DNA of 64,000 nt from Bacteroidia bacterium (GCA_030430575.1 JAUIKF010000019.1:62001-126000); one strand, 5' to 3'. Counted from the first letter of the stretch, positions 54,861 through 64,000 are shown. The notes: generated from the sequence alone by a model not told the origin. Program-made: numbers and translations.

Positions 54861-57800
54861 TCACCTCTTCCAAATCGCTCCAATCCCTGCATCCCACAAC
54901 ACCTTATTATAAGCGGGAATATCCGTTTGCAAAAGCTCCTCAGCGGTTGCCTTCAGCTCAGTCCACTGGGCATCCAGTTCGGTACGCCGATCGCGCGAAG
55001 GCTGATTGACATGGGGAATATCGCTTTGTGTTTGATTGATGAGGAAGATATAGTTAGCGGTGAATTTGTTGGGGAAGTTCTCCACGTCGTCGTAGGCCTT
55101 GGACTTGCGCTGGATCATCAACTCATCCCAGTCTGTGATTTTTTTTGCTAACGCTTTTCCTTCTTCTTCGATCTCCTCATACTTCTCCCCTTCAGGTAAA
55201 TGCTTTATTACGGCGTCAATCTTCTGTTTCAAATCTGCCAACTGATTGACCATTTCATGCATCTCATTATATGCTGCTTCCATTTCACTCATAAACGTGT
55301 GATACGTTGCGTAATCGGATGCAGTGGTAGGATAACGTGGATTAGGTTTTAGGGCAAAGGGTGCTGTAACCTCTTGATCTCCAGCCTTCAAGGTCATCGT
55401 ATATTGACCTGGAGAAGCCTTATGTCCGCGATAACCGCCTTCGATATAGACCCCAGGTACACCTTTCATGATGGGATAGCGGAGGTCCCAGACAAATCGG
55501 TTGAGGCCCTTGGCCTTGTTCAAGGTAGGCGCAGGAGGCGGTCCGCCCGCATATCGCTGGTACCCAGCATCTCCCTTCGAACTGATGCTCCGCACTAGTT
55601 GCCCCTTGGCGTCCTTGATCTCCAAGGTGAGCTCCACACTATCGGCCAACTTCGGCAATTGGTAATAGATCACTGCCCCACTTGCAGGATTCACCCCACC
55701 ATAGGTACTCATGCCAGTAAAGCTAGCAGAGTTGCCATCGAGTTGGCTGCCTCCATTGGCGAGGACCACCTCGGCAGGCTGGAAGAGGTGAAAGTCTTCC
55801 GCATTTGCCTTGTATTGACGTAATAATTCCAAATCATCCAGTACCCAAAAAGAACGTCCCGAAGTAGCCACAATCACGTCGCCGTGCTTGATAATCAGGT
55901 CATTGATAGGCGTTACAGGGAGATTTAGGTTAAAGGGTTGCCATTGCTTTCCATCATTCCAGGAAATATAAACCCCAGTTTCTGTGCCAGCCAATAGCAG
56001 GCCTTTCACCTGATCATCTTCTCGTACCACACGTGTATAGGCACCCGTAGGAATCCCCTCACTGATATTTGTCCAGGTTTTACCATAATCAGTCGTCTTA
56101 TAAAGTCCTGGTCTATGGTCGTTAAATTTATAGCGTGTCGTCGCGATATAGGCTGTTGCAGGATCGTGAGGCGATACGTCGATGGCATTCACCAAGCATT
56201 CTTGCAAGCCCTTGGGCGTTACATTCTGCCAGGTTTCTCCGCTGTCTTTTGTCAATTGTACCAATCCATCGTCAGTGCCTACCCAGATGACGCCTTTTTC
56301 GTGGGGAGATTCTACCACATAACTGATCGTCCCGTAATTCTCCGCGCCTACGGCTTCGTTGGTGTAAGGGCCGCCGCCCTTGCCTTGTTTCTCAATTTCA
56401 TTATTGGAAAGGTCGGGAGAGATTTCCTCCCAAGTCACGCCCATGTCACGCGTGCGCAAGAGGTACTGCGCCCCATGAAAATACGTATTGGGCTCATGTT
56501 GTGACCAGACAATGGGGGCATTCCAATTGTAGCGATACTTCATCTCGCTGGCGTCCATCCCCAGGTACTGAATAGGGGCTGACATGATATTCGTACTCGC
56601 CTCTGCCTTGGTGTCTAGGACTTCTATTGTTCCCAAATAGCTTCCTCCCAATACGTAGCGCGGATTGTCTGGATCAAAAGCCAAAAAGGCGCTTTCGCCG
56701 CCAGCGGAAGCAGACCAGTTGGCTGGGCCGATCCCATAGCCTCCCAAATTTCTGCTGGCGATTTTGATGGAGGAATTGTCTTGCTGGCCGCCATAGATAT
56801 TGTAGGGAAAGGCGTTGTCAACGTTGACGCGGTAGAACTGAGCCGTCGGCATATTGCTCTGGCGAGACCAGGTCTCGCCTTGGTTAAAGCTGATGGCGGC
56901 ACCGCCGTCATTGGCGATGACGAAGTTCTGGGAGTTGTGGGGATTGATCCACAGGTCGTGGAAGTCGCCGTGGGTGCCAGAGAGGCGAGACCAGGTCTTG
57001 CCGCCGTCTATCGACCGCAAAGCGGGCGCACTGAGGACGTAGACCGTATGTTCGTCTTGCGGATCTGCAAAGACCTCCGTATAGTACCATGCACGCTGGA
57101 TAAGGCGGTGATCCTTGCTGATGCGCGACCAGCTTTTACCTGCATTATTCGAAACAAATAAGCCGCCCTTTTCCTGATCCGAATCACTCTCTACGAGGGC
57201 ATAGACCTTGTCAGGGTTGGATCGACAAATCGATACGGCCATTTTGCCCTTTTCCTTCGGTAAGCCATTGTGAACCTTATTCCAACTCTCCCCTCCGTCA
57301 GTCGATTTGTACATTCCACTGCCTTCGCCGCCGCTAATCACTTTCCACGGCAAGCGCTGATGCTCCCACATCGCTGCATAAAGCACCAAAGGATTGCTCA
57401 TGTCCATGTCTAGTTCTGCACACCCCGTTCCATTATCTACAAACAAAACATTGGTCCACGTCTTCCCGCCATCCGTCGATTTATACACGCCGCGCTCGGC
57501 ATTTTTGCCATATAAGGCACCTTGAGCCGCTACATAGACGATGTCTGGATTTGTTGGGTGAATCCTGATTCGAGAGATATGTTGGGTCTTTTCGAGGCCC
57601 ATGTGTTGCCAGGTTTTGCCTGCGTCGTAGGATTTGTATACCCCATCTCCGTATGAGGTCATAACGGCACGAGGTGCATGTTCACCCATCCCGCAATAGA
57701 CAATGTGGGGATTGCTTTCAGAGACGGCTACGGCACCGACACTACCTGTTTTGAAAAAACCGTCGGAGACGTTTTCCCATACATAGCCTGCGTCTTCTGT

Positions 57801-58013
57801 TTTCCACAAACCGCCGCCTGTGGTGCCCATATAATAGGTGATGGGATCACCGATCACGCCGCTGGCGCAGACGGATCGCCCCCCGCGAAAGGGACCGATA
57901 TTTCGCCATTTGACGGACTGGAAGACGGTGTCTAGGTGAGATTTGGGGAGGGTTTGGGAAAAGGTGTCAAAAGATAGGAGAAACGCTATGGATAAGGAGA
58001 AAAGGTACTTCAT
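54861..58013 (-). CDS. VPS10/sortilin-like (BNR/Asp-box) propeller protein
   Basis: 1050 aa. Signal peptide ([17 protein letters not shown]). Residues ~35-730 contain many Asp-box motifs of the S-x-D-x-G-x-T-W type ('[12 protein letters not shown]', '[12 protein letters not shown]', '[13 protein letters not shown]', '[10 protein letters not shown]', '[12 protein letters not shown]'), giving one or two large beta-propellers. Opening '[12 protein letters not shown]' and '[16 protein letters not shown]' are hallmarks of the family annotated as VPS10/glycosyl hydrolase-like in Bacteroidota. Residues ~790-930 form a beta domain and ~930-1035 a helical bundle. No T9SS domain, so it may stay periplasmic. 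Catalytic activity is unproven for this family. Confidence 0.87.
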   Translation of the reverse strand: MKYLFSLSIAFLLSFDTFSQTLPKSHLDTVFQSVKWRNIGPFRGGRSVCASGVIGDPITYYMGTTGGGLWKTEDAGYVWENVSDGFFKTGSVGAVAVSESNPHIVYCGMGEHAPRAVMTSYGDGVYKSYDAGKTWQHMGLEKTQHISRIRIHPTNPDIVYVAAQGALYGKNAERGVYKSTDGGKTWTNVLFVDNGTGCAELDMDMSNPLVLYAAMWEHQRLPWKVISGGEGSGMYKSTDGGESWNKVHNGLPKEKGKMAVSICRSNPDKVYALVESDSDQEKGGLFVSNNAGKSWSRISKDHRLIQRAWYYTEVFADPQDEHTVYVLSAPALRSIDGGKTWSRLSGTHGDFHDLWINPHNSQNFVIANDGGAAISFNQGETWSRQSNMPTAQFYRVNVDNAFPYNIYGGQQDNSSIKIASRNLGGYGIGPANWSASAGGESAFLAFDPDNPRYVLGGSYLGTIEVLDTKAEASTNIMSAPIQYLGMDASEMKYRYNWNAPIVWSQHEPNTYFHGAQYLLRTRDMGVTWEEISPDLSNNEIEKQGKGGGPYTNEAVGAENYGTISYVVESPHEKGVIWVGTDDGLVQLTKDSGETWQNVTPKGLQECLVNAIDVSPHDPATAYIATTRYKFNDHRPGLYKTTDYGKTWTNISEGIPTGAYTRVVREDDQVKGLLLAGTETGVYISWNDGKQWQPFNLNLPVTPINDLIIKHGDVIVATSGRSFWVLDDLELLRQYKANAEDFHLFQPAEVVLANGGSQLDGNSASFTGMSTYGGVNPASGAVIYYQLPKLADSVELTLEIKDAKGQLVRSISSKGDAGYQRYAGGPPPAPTLNKAKGLNRFVWDLRYPIMKGVPGVYIEGGYRGHKASPGQYTMTLKAGDQEVTAPFALKPNPRYPTTASDYATYHTFMSEMEAAYNEMHEMVNQLADLKQKIDAVIKHLPEGEKYEEIEEEGKALAKKITDWDELMIQRKSKAYDDVENFPNKFTANYIFLINQTQSDIPHVNQPSRDRRTELDAQWTELKATAEELLQTDIPAYNKVLWDAGIGAIWKR

Positions 58014-58029
58014 GAAGATTAGATTGGGT

Positions 58030-58061
58030 TTTGTGAGGTAGCCAAATTAGTGATAAATTTG
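58030..58061 (+). promoter_or_regulatory. Bacteroidota-type promoter of the AAA-ATPase gene
   Basis: TTTG (58030-58033), a 20-nt spacer and TAAATTTG (58054-58061) match the TTTG-N19-21-TAnnTTTG consensus. The ATG at 58085 is 23 bp downstream. The divergent VPS10 gene starts at 58013. Confidence 0.65.
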
Positions 58062-58084
58062 AAAGATTAATTGATTCATCAGCT

Positions 58085-59659
58085 ATGCGTCGAAAATTTA
58101 ACGATACGGGGGTTTGTGTACCTGAAAAGCATTTCATGGCAGACACTTCGGAGAAATTGGCGCAAATATTTGAGCTGGTGGAGGATGGTTCGTACTTTAC
58201 CATCAATCGACCTAGACAGTATGGGAAGACGACAATCGTTTACTTATTGTCACAATACCTAAAAAGGCAAAAAGCATTTCTTTTTTTAGAGTTGAGTTTC
58301 GAAGGAATAGGGGATAAAATTTTTGAGACTGAAAAACTATTCTGTACCAATTTTGTGAAAATGCTTTCTCAGGAACTGCATTACCTCGACGAAGGCGAGT
58401 TGGCCGAGTACCTTGATGATCAAAAAGATTCGATTATTACTTTAGATACATTGTCAGGCCTCATCACTAAATTGGTAAATAAAACGGAGAAAAAGATAAT
58501 CTTAGCGATTGATGAAATTGACAAATCTAGCAATAACCAATTGTTCTTATCCTTTTTGGGGATGTTAAGAGACAAATACTTGGTTTCTAATACAAAATTA
58601 GAGAAAACCTTTTATTCCGTCATCCTCGCTGGGGTTCACGACATCAAATCCCTGAAGCTGAAACTTTCCCCAGATACAAAAGGCAAGCTCAATAGCCCGT
58701 GGAATATCGCCATTGACTTCAACGTGGATATGAGCTTCAATCCACGTGAGATTGAGGTAATGTTAGTGGATTATTCGAAGGATAGAGGGGTGAAAATGAA
58801 TACCGCAAAGATTGCCTCAAAGATACATTTCTATACTTCGGGGTACCCTTATTTGGTCAGTAAAATCTGCAAAGTAGCGAATGAAGTGCTGCTGCCTTTA
58901 CGGGAATCCAAGCACTGGGATCTGGCCATCATTGATGATGCTTTTCGGTATTTGGTGGATGAAACCTATTCCACCACTTTGTTCGATGATATGGCCAAAA
59001 ACCTGGAAAATAATGCGGAATTATATCAACTCGTTTTTGACATTATTTTTAATGGGAAAAAAGTCTCGTTTAACGTTTTAGACCCCATCATCAATTTGGG
59101 TAAATTGTATGGGATTTTTGACCATGAAAATGGCCGGTGTAAGATTCATAATCGGATTTTTGAGCAAAAAATCTATGGCTATATGCTCTCGCGAAAAAGC
59201 CGTGAAACTGATATGCTGGCGGGGGTTACCACTAGCCGATTTTTTGACGGAGATGACTTAGCCTTAAAAGAGGTGCTGTTGGGGTTTCAGCAATTCATGA
59301 AAGAGAATTATTCGACCAAAGATGTCAAATTCCTCGAAAGAGAAGGTCGATTGCTCTTTTTATCCTACCTCAAACCGATCATCAACGGACATGGTTTCGA
59401 TTTTAAAGAACCCAATGTAGCGGAAGAGCGGCGCATGGACGTCGTTGTGACCTACAACCACCAACGCGAAGTGGTAGAACTTAAGCGTTGGGAAGGCGAA
59501 GCCTACCACCAGAAAGGCCTCAAACAACTCTGTGAATACCTCGACACTTATTCCCTTCAGCATGGATTCCTCCTAATTTTCGACTTTCGAAAAGAGAAGG
59601 TGTATAAGTCAGAACTGATTGCTGTTCAGGGCAAAGAGATTTTTGCCGTTTGGGTATAG
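58085..59659 (+). CDS. AAA-ATPase with C-terminal PD-(D/E)XK nuclease-like domain
   Basis: 524 aa. N-terminal ATPase with a Walker A variant NRPRQYGKTT (Lys ~48) and Walker B 'IILAIDEID' (Asp143/Glu144). A middle winged-helix-like region covers ~220-360. Residues ~390-524 resemble the PD-(D/E)XK domain of DUF1703/AAA-like proteins, with Asp452 ('ERRMDVVV') and the 'VVELKRW' E-x-K at ~465-467. The family is frequent in Bacteroidota and spreads laterally; the role is unknown, with defence or DNA repair proposed only by analogy. Its own promoter (58030-58061) and a downstream terminator make it a single-gene unit. Base usage is AT-richer than the VPS10 neighbour. Confidence 0.85.
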   Translation: MRRKFNDTGVCVPEKHFMADTSEKLAQIFELVEDGSYFTINRPRQYGKTTIVYLLSQYLKRQKAFLFLELSFEGIGDKIFETEKLFCTNFVKMLSQELHYLDEGELAEYLDDQKDSIITLDTLSGLITKLVNKTEKKIILAIDEIDKSSNNQLFLSFLGMLRDKYLVSNTKLEKTFYSVILAGVHDIKSLKLKLSPDTKGKLNSPWNIAIDFNVDMSFNPREIEVMLVDYSKDRGVKMNTAKIASKIHFYTSGYPYLVSKICKVANEVLLPLRESKHWDLAIIDDAFRYLVDETYSTTLFDDMAKNLENNAELYQLVFDIIFNGKKVSFNVLDPIINLGKLYGIFDHENGRCKIHNRIFEQKIYGYMLSRKSRETDMLAGVTTSRFFDGDDLALKEVLLGFQQFMKENYSTKDVKFLEREGRLLFLSYLKPIINGHGFDFKEPNVAEERRMDVVVTYNHQREVVELKRWEGEAYHQKGLKQLCEYLDTYSLQHGFLLIFDFRKEKVYKSELIAVQGKEIFAVWV

Positions 59660-59735
59660 GAGATTATTGATTATTAATAAGCCTGCAAAATAATTTTTCT
59701 CACTTTTTTCATTTTCCCGAGATCCAAAAGAACCT

Positions 59736-59760
59736 GACGCCCGTAGGTATGGCGTCTTTT
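59736..59760 (+). terminator. Short intrinsic terminator after the AAA-ATPase gene
   Basis: GACGCC (59736-59741) and GGCGTC (59751-59756) with a 9-nt loop run directly into TTTT. The position 77 bp after the ATPase stop suits termination of that gene. Confidence 0.5.
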
Positions 59761-59793
59761 AAATATTTAACTCATAACTTAAGATAAAGCAAA

Positions 59794-60450
59794 ATGAAAA
59801 AGAAAAATCTAATGGCTGCGTGTGCCCTCATGTTAATGGCAGCAGCAGGAATCGTTTGGGCAGCAGACCACATTGATGCGCCTGCAGTATCGTCCACAAG
59901 CGCTGATATCACCGATTATTACGCATTTCAGAGTCCCGACAATAATGACAACATGGTTTTTGTCTGTAATGTACAAGGACTACTCGACCCCGCAGCCACG
60001 CAAGCTGCGTCATTTGACGAAAATGTGTTAATCGAATTCAATATCGACAATGATGGCGATAATGTAGAAGACCTGGTCATTCAGGCGATTGTCAAGGATG
60101 GTGAACTGAGTGTTTATGGCCCTGTAGCGCCGACTGTGACAGGCGTTCAAAGCGAAATTGTGACCACTGGAACTGTATCTACAGCAGCAGTCACTCCTTA
60201 CGGTTCAGCACCCGTTATTGGCACAGAAAACGGCATGAAAGTCTTTGCTGGGCCCCGTGATGACCCATTCTTTATGGATTTCGCACAATTTGGTGAAATT
60301 CTGGCTGGAAATGCCACCGGCTTCAACGACCCTGGTTCTGATACCTTTGCAGGTACCAATGTTCTGTCTATCGTCGTAGAAGTCCCCAAATCACAGCTAG
60401 GTACAGCTGCCACCCTCGGCACTTGGGTAGAAGCCAAGCGCAAACTATAA
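59794..60450 (+). CDS. DUF4331 protein, N-terminal-half type (periplasmic)
   Basis: 218 aa. Signal peptide (CALMLMAAAGIVWA before ADHIDAP). DUF4331 hallmarks of the family's N-terminal part: 'ADHIDAPAVS', 'DITDYYAFQSPDN', 'ASFDENVLIEFNIDNDGDNV' and 'EVPKSQLG..ATLGTWVEAKR'. Full family members are usually roughly twice this length; the segment normally following ('QMGRPAINTVF') is missing here and is encoded by the next gene. The family's function is unknown; an extracytoplasmic role is indicated by the signal. The gap to the next CDS is 104 bp with ATTGATT repeats. Confidence 0.8.
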   Translation: MKKKNLMAACALMLMAAAGIVWAADHIDAPAVSSTSADITDYYAFQSPDNNDNMVFVCNVQGLLDPAATQAASFDENVLIEFNIDNDGDNVEDLVIQAIVKDGELSVYGPVAPTVTGVQSEIVTTGTVSTAAVTPYGSAPVIGTENGMKVFAGPRDDPFFMDFAQFGEILAGNATGFNDPGSDTFAGTNVLSIVVEVPKSQLGTAATLGTWVEAKRKL

Positions 60451-60466
60451 CAGCATTATTCATTAG

Positions 60467-60488
60467 AGATTGATTGATTATTGATTAG
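60467..60488. repeat. ATTGATTGATTATTGATTA tract
   Basis: Short tandem ATTGATT-type repeat between the two DUF4331 genes, of the same kind as the tracts at 41157-41190 and 61096-61190. Confidence 0.45.
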
Positions 60489-60554
60489 CACTTGCTAGTC
60501 AAATAAGTGACCCTTTCTCAAAATTTCCCCCCAAAACTCATAACAAGACAAAAA

Positions 60555-61091
60555 ATGAAAACCATAAAATTTTTAGCCTTTGTAGGCTTACTCCTCTCCC
60601 TCACCCTGCTCACCAGTTGTAAAGACGATGATCCCATGATCCTGCCTGAACCTGCTGATATGTACACCTTGGAAGATCAAATGGGCCGTCCAGCGATCAA
60701 CACAGTCTTTGTGACTAGCGCAGAGAAAGACGACTTCAACCAAACGATTCCTTCTGAGCAAGGCGCCGCTTTTGCGACCAAATTCCAAAATCAACTCTTA
60801 GCCCTCAACGCTGGCTATACCACAAACGCCCTCGGCATGGATGCCGCTACCTTCACAGGTGCCCTCGCCACTGACGTACTGACTGTCGCTACCTCTGGAA
60901 CCACTACCTTCTTTGACGGCACCAATGTCTTGACAGGACGCAGATTAGCCGATGATGTAATCTCCGTAGAGCTTTTGCTCATCTTTGGAGGCCCCAATGG
61001 AATGGAAAATCCTGGCCTCACGGATGACCACGTAGACGCTAATGACAAAGCCTTCTTGACGACTTTCCCGTACTTGGCGAGTCCCCATTAA
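60555..61091 (+). CDS. DUF4331 protein, C-terminal-half type (lipoprotein)
   Basis: 178 aa from ATG 60555 (MKTIKFLAFVGLLLSLTLLT); an upstream in-frame ATG (60507) lacks a signal-like start and is rejected. The lipobox 'LLTSC' (Cys ~22) followed by Lys-Asp-Asp-Asp indicates a lipoprotein. 'LEDQMGRPAINTVFV', 'KDDFNQTIPSEQG' and 'LTGRRLADDVISVELLLIFGG' correspond to the second half of DUF4331 proteins. Together with 59794-60450 the two would rebuild one family member, but each has its own export signal, so they look like separately exported partners rather than a frameshifted gene. Confidence 0.75.
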   Translation: MKTIKFLAFVGLLLSLTLLTSCKDDDPMILPEPADMYTLEDQMGRPAINTVFVTSAEKDDFNQTIPSEQGAAFATKFQNQLLALNAGYTTNALGMDAATFTGALATDVLTVATSGTTTFFDGTNVLTGRRLADDVISVELLLIFGGPNGMENPGLTDDHVDANDKAFLTTFPYLASPH

Positions 61092-61098
61092 GAAATTG

Positions 61099-61171
61099 TT
61101 GATTATTGATTAATTATTGATTTGGGGAAACGAAACGCTATTTCTTGGATCAATAATTAATCATAAATCAA
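61099..61171. repeat. Long ATTGATT-based inverted repeat
   Basis: Arms 61099-61121 and 61149-61171 pair over 23 nt with two mismatches around a 27-nt loop. AT-rich, within the DUF4331-TPR intergenic region (61092-61324). Possible attenuator, terminator or short palindromic repeat. Confidence 0.5.
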
Positions 61172-61324
61172 TCGATAATTTCATCAAACAATTGACTGGT
61201 AGATTATTGAAAGATTTTAAGCCTTGATCTGCTGTATGCAGATAGGACATCACCCTTGTTCAATTTTAATCTACACAGTCAATTTTTTTCTCACACATTT
61301 CCCTTTGAAACTTCTGCAAGCATC

Positions 61325-62641
61325 ATGAAATACATCAAGCTAATCTCCCTTTTTGCACTGATAGGCCTTACGATATGGGCCTTTTTCCCTCGTCAACCCC
61401 TTGTTCAAACCAGTGATTACGAAATTTATCTTTCGCCAGAATGGCTAGCGGAAGAGGTGGCCCGAATGGATACACAGATTGATTTTTGGCAAAAAAAGCT
61501 AGATGCTGCGCCTCGAAATCAAGTGTATCTGCAAAAGATGGCGGGGTTGTATGCAGCCAAATTCAAGGCAACAGGTGAAATCAGTTTTTTGCATCAGTCT
61601 GATAGCTTGTATGAAGACCTGACCGCGCGATTTCCCGCCAATGTGGGCGTGTTACATGCCTTGACGGCCAATGCGATCTCTCAGCATCAGTTCAAAGCAG
61701 CTGAAGGATATGTGAATCAGGCATGGGAAGTTGGCGAAAAAAAGTTTGCCTCTTCCTTACTCATGACCGATGTGGCACTTGAGCGTGGAGACTATAATTT
61801 AGCGTGGGAAAAGCTTAACGAAATTTCCACTCGGCAGCATTTCGACTACTTCATTCGTGCGGTGAAATGGCAAGATCAGTCAGGGAATTTGGATAAAGCA
61901 GTAGACTATATGGAGCGCGCATTGGCACTTGCCAAGACCTCAAAAAAGAAAACCCTGATCAACTGGTCCTTGTCCAATTTGGCAGATATGTATGGCCACC
62001 AAGGGGAAATCAAGCAATCCTATGATACCTATTTGGAAGCGTTGGCTCAGAATCCTTCGGATATGCATTCCCTCAAAGGCATCGCCTGGATTGCTTATTC
62101 TCACGAAAAAAACACCGAGGAAGCTAAGCGCATTTTACACTTCCTACAGGAAGTCCACCCTGTGCCAGACTATGACTTGATGCTTTCTGAAATCGCCGCT
62201 TTCGAGGGAGATGACAAACGTGCAGCAGCCCATTTGGCGAAATTCGTAGCGGCAGCTAGCCGCCCAGCATATGGGAAGATGTACCATACGTATCTCAGCC
62301 CCATTTATGGGGAAGAAATGGACGATGTCGCGCTGGCACTGGAAATGGCAGAAGCCGAAGTAGCCGAACGCCCACATCCGATGTCCTATAGCCTGCTGTC
62401 TTGGGCATATCACCTCAAAGGGGATAGCAAAAAGGCCCTTGAAGTCCTCACTGATCATGTGATTGGGCAGACAGAAGAGCCCGATGCAATCCTTCGCGCT
62501 GGCATCCTCTTCCATGCCAATGGCATGGCGAAAGAAGCCCAAAAATACCTTCTGGAAGCGCAAGATGCCGCTTTTGAATTAGGGCCTATGGCGAGTCAGG
62601 AGATTGCGGATTATTTGCGGATGCCGATGGCGAGGAAATAG
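61325..62641 (+). CDS. Membrane-anchored TPR protein
   Basis: 438 aa from ATG 61325 (MKYIKLISLFALIGLTIWAF); the longer frame from 61256 adds a leader without export features. A single N-terminal helix (~4-21) anchors it, and the rest is helical with TPR-type pairs: 'AWEVGEKKFASSLLMTDVAL', 'YDTYLEALAQNPSDMHSL', 'LSWAYHLKGDSKKALEVL' and 'ILFHANGMAKEAQKYLLEA'. It is expected to scaffold protein contacts outside the inner membrane. It lies downstream of the DUF4331 pair on the same strand, a grouping that suggests a shared function; the export or chaperone role is inference. Confidence 0.78.
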   Translation: MKYIKLISLFALIGLTIWAFFPRQPLVQTSDYEIYLSPEWLAEEVARMDTQIDFWQKKLDAAPRNQVYLQKMAGLYAAKFKATGEISFLHQSDSLYEDLTARFPANVGVLHALTANAISQHQFKAAEGYVNQAWEVGEKKFASSLLMTDVALERGDYNLAWEKLNEISTRQHFDYFIRAVKWQDQSGNLDKAVDYMERALALAKTSKKKTLINWSLSNLADMYGHQGEIKQSYDTYLEALAQNPSDMHSLKGIAWIAYSHEKNTEEAKRILHFLQEVHPVPDYDLMLSEIAAFEGDDKRAAAHLAKFVAAASRPAYGKMYHTYLSPIYGEEMDDVALALEMAEAEVAERPHPMSYSLLSWAYHLKGDSKKALEVLTDHVIGQTEEPDAILRAGILFHANGMAKEAQKYLLEAQDAAFELGPMASQEIADYLRMPMARK

Positions 62642-62661
62642 AGAGGAAAAGAAATCAACCT

Positions 62662-62719
62662 CAAGTGCAAATTCAAATTCAATCTCAAACGCTTCTTTTT
62701 GAACTTGAGTTTGCACTTG
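62662..62719. terminator. Hexamer-derived hairpin between convergent genes
   Basis: Arms 62662-62680 and 62701-62719 are complementary at 17 of 19 positions. They are built from CAAGTGCAAATTCAAATTC-like hexamer repeats, with a T-rich loop. Placed between the ends of the TPR gene and the PLP decarboxylase gene, so a bidirectional terminator is plausible. Confidence 0.45.
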
Positions 62720-62726
62720 CACTTTC

Positions 62727-64000
62727 CTATACTCCTTTCTTAATCTCCTCCCACGCCGCTTCCACATGCCTTTTCTCCACATACGTCTGCCCTATGACCA
62801 TCCGCAGCGTATAGCGACCCTTCACTTTGGTATGGGTCAAATACAGCTTTCCTGAATCGTTTAGTCGATGCAGGAGTTTTTCATTGAGGGCATCTTGTTG
62901 TTCGGGTGAAAGGTGTTTGGGACAAAATCGAAAGCACACGAGGTTGAGTTTGGTGGGGGCCATGAGCATGGCGTGGGGATGTGCTTCGACTTGCTCGACC
63001 AGCCACTGTGCGTAGCTGAGATGGTCGCGAAGCCTTACTTGGATGCCTTCCACGCCAAAGCTGCGAATCACAAACCACAGCTTCAGTGCCCTGAAGCGAC
63101 GGCCTAAGGCGATGCCCCAGTCTCGGTAGTCATTGACTTGTCCGCGAGAACTGGTTTTGAGGTATTCGGGCAAAATGGAGAAGGTGCGGATCAAGGCTTC
63201 TTTGTCCTTGACAAAATAGGCCGTGCAGTCAAAATTGGTGAACATCCACTTATGCGGATTGAAGACATAACTGTCAGCCAGTTCGAGTCCTTTGCCCATC
63301 CATCGCTGCTCGGGCAGAATCATGGCCGTCCCCGCAAAAGCGGCGTCTACGTGCAGCCAGAGGCCATATTTTTGGCAAATCTGGCCAATCGGTTCCAGCG
63401 GATCGAAGGCAGTAGTACTGGTCGTCCCTAGCGTCGCGATCACACATAAAGGCTGCTTGCCTGCCTTGAGGTCGGCTTGAATAGCCGCTTCCAACGCTGC
63501 GGGATCCATCCCCATTTCGTCATCTACCGCGACTTTGACAAGGTTTGCGGCACCGATACCGGCGATCTTCACGGCCTTGTCGATGGACGAATGCGTCTCT
63601 GTCGAGCAGTACACCCGAAAGTCAGTATAGCCTTCAAAGCCAGCCTTGTTCACGGCAAATTCAGAGGCCTGCTCACGCGCCGAGAGGATGGCGCACAGCG
63701 TCGCGGAAGAGGCTGTGTCCTGGATCACGCCTTCCCATTCCGCAGGTAAGGCGCACATTTCTTTGAGCCAGTTCATGCACAGCTCTTCCAACTCCGCCGC
63801 GGCGGGAGAGGTGTCCCAGATCATGCATTGGGCGGCGAGGGTAGCGGTGAGCATCTCTGCGATCACCGATGGGTAGCTGCTATTGCCCGGAAAGTAGGCA
63901 AAGAAATTGGGGCTTTGCCAATGCGTCATCCCTGGCAGGATGTGTTGCGTGAAGTCAGCCATAATGGCATCCATGTCTTCCGGCTGGGCCGGCGGAGAGG
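62727..64000 (-). CDS. Group II pyridoxal-phosphate-dependent decarboxylase, 5' end outside window
   Basis: At least 424 codons are visible; the frame continues to the window edge (upstream codons ...QPED before MDAIM), so the start lies beyond 64000. Motifs of the aromatic-L-amino-acid/diaminobutyrate decarboxylase group: 'THWQSPNFFAYFPGNSS', 'QDTASSATLCAILSARE', 'CSTETHSSIDKA', 'ATLGTTSTTAFDP', 'HVDAAFAGTAMI' and the PLP Lys in 'SYVFNPHKWMFTNFD'. It removes the carboxyl group of an aromatic or related amino acid in the cytoplasm; sequence alone does not fix the substrate. The C-terminus (RYTLRMVIGQTYVEKRHVEA) matches full-length family members. Confidence 0.9.
   Translation of the reverse strand, partial: SPPAQPEDMDAIMADFTQHILPGMTHWQSPNFFAYFPGNSSYPSVIAEMLTATLAAQCMIWDTSPAAAELEELCMNWLKEMCALPAEWEGVIQDTASSATLCAILSAREQASEFAVNKAGFEGYTDFRVYCSTETHSSIDKAVKIAGIGAANLVKVAVDDEMGMDPAALEAAIQADLKAGKQPLCVIATLGTTSTTAFDPLEPIGQICQKYGLWLHVDAAFAGTAMILPEQRWMGKGLELADSYVFNPHKWMFTNFDCTAYFVKDKEALIRTFSILPEYLKTSSRGQVNDYRDWGIALGRRFRALKLWFVIRSFGVEGIQVRLRDHLSYAQWLVEQVEAHPHAMLMAPTKLNLVCFRFCPKHLSPEQQDALNEKLLHRLNDSGKLYLTHTKVKGRYTLRMVIGQTYVEKRHVEAAWEEIKKGV

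Noticed and set aside
56115-56504. Plus-strand 129-codon frame opposite the VPS10-like gene
   Set aside because: Antisense shadow of a gene with clear Asp-box repeats.

Overview
The window reads as a chromosomal segment from a member of the Bacteroidota, most likely from the Saprospiria or a close relative. The evidence is several proteins ending in type A type IX secretion (T9SS) sorting domains, giant secreted proteins built from SdrD_B/Cna-B-like repeats, TPR-fused histidine kinases, promoters of the TTTG-N19/20-TAnnTTTG type, DUF4331 proteins, and a complete Na+-translocating NADH:quinone reductase operon. I saw no rRNA, tRNA, CRISPR array, prophage or transposase gene.

Region 1 (1-28.3 kb) is a cell-surface/secretome locus. 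It begins inside a large secreted protein whose 5' end lies outside the window. Next comes a single 22.3 kb gene for a 7426-residue secreted protein. That protein has a signal peptide, a beta-propeller-like N-terminus, about 1500 residues of Ig/PKD-like modules paralogous to the upstream gene, an array of 34 SdrD_B-like repeats with EF-hand-like Asp loops, and a dockerin-like C-terminus. From repeat 15 onward the array has an almost invariant 348-bp period. A small T9SS-sorted protein follows.

Region 2 (28.3-34.1 kb) holds a TPR/histidine-kinase gene divergent from two LuxR-type response regulators, the second with a degenerate receiver. A GT4 glycosyltransferase and a small Cys-rich membrane protein resembling NqrM follow. 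Region 3 (34.1-41.2 kb, minus strand) is nqrABCDEF-apbE, a respiratory sodium pump plus its flavin transferase.

Region 4 (41.3-48.6 kb) carries a YD/RHS-type secreted protein and two tandem 7-repeat propeller proteins with T9SS domains. Region 5 (48.6-54.8 kb) has an orphan NarL-type histidine kinase with a very clear promoter, a DUF4395-like membrane protein, an alpha/beta hydrolase-fold protein lacking the nucleophile serine, an AraC regulator, a VOC protein and a DoxX-like protein. Two copies of a palindromic MITE-like element lie among these genes.

Region 6 (54.8-64 kb) has a VPS10/BNR propeller protein, a divergent AAA-ATPase/PD-(D/E)XK protein, a DUF4331 family split over two genes with a TPR gene downstream, and a truncated (window edge) group II PLP decarboxylase.

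The points most worth a second look are: the all-or-none covariation of a cysteine pair across the giant repeat array; the recombining 348-bp repeats with alternating A/B subtypes; the strongly synonymous divergence between the two giant paralogues; the pseudo-receiver regulator; the split DUF4331 pair; and the MITE-like elements.
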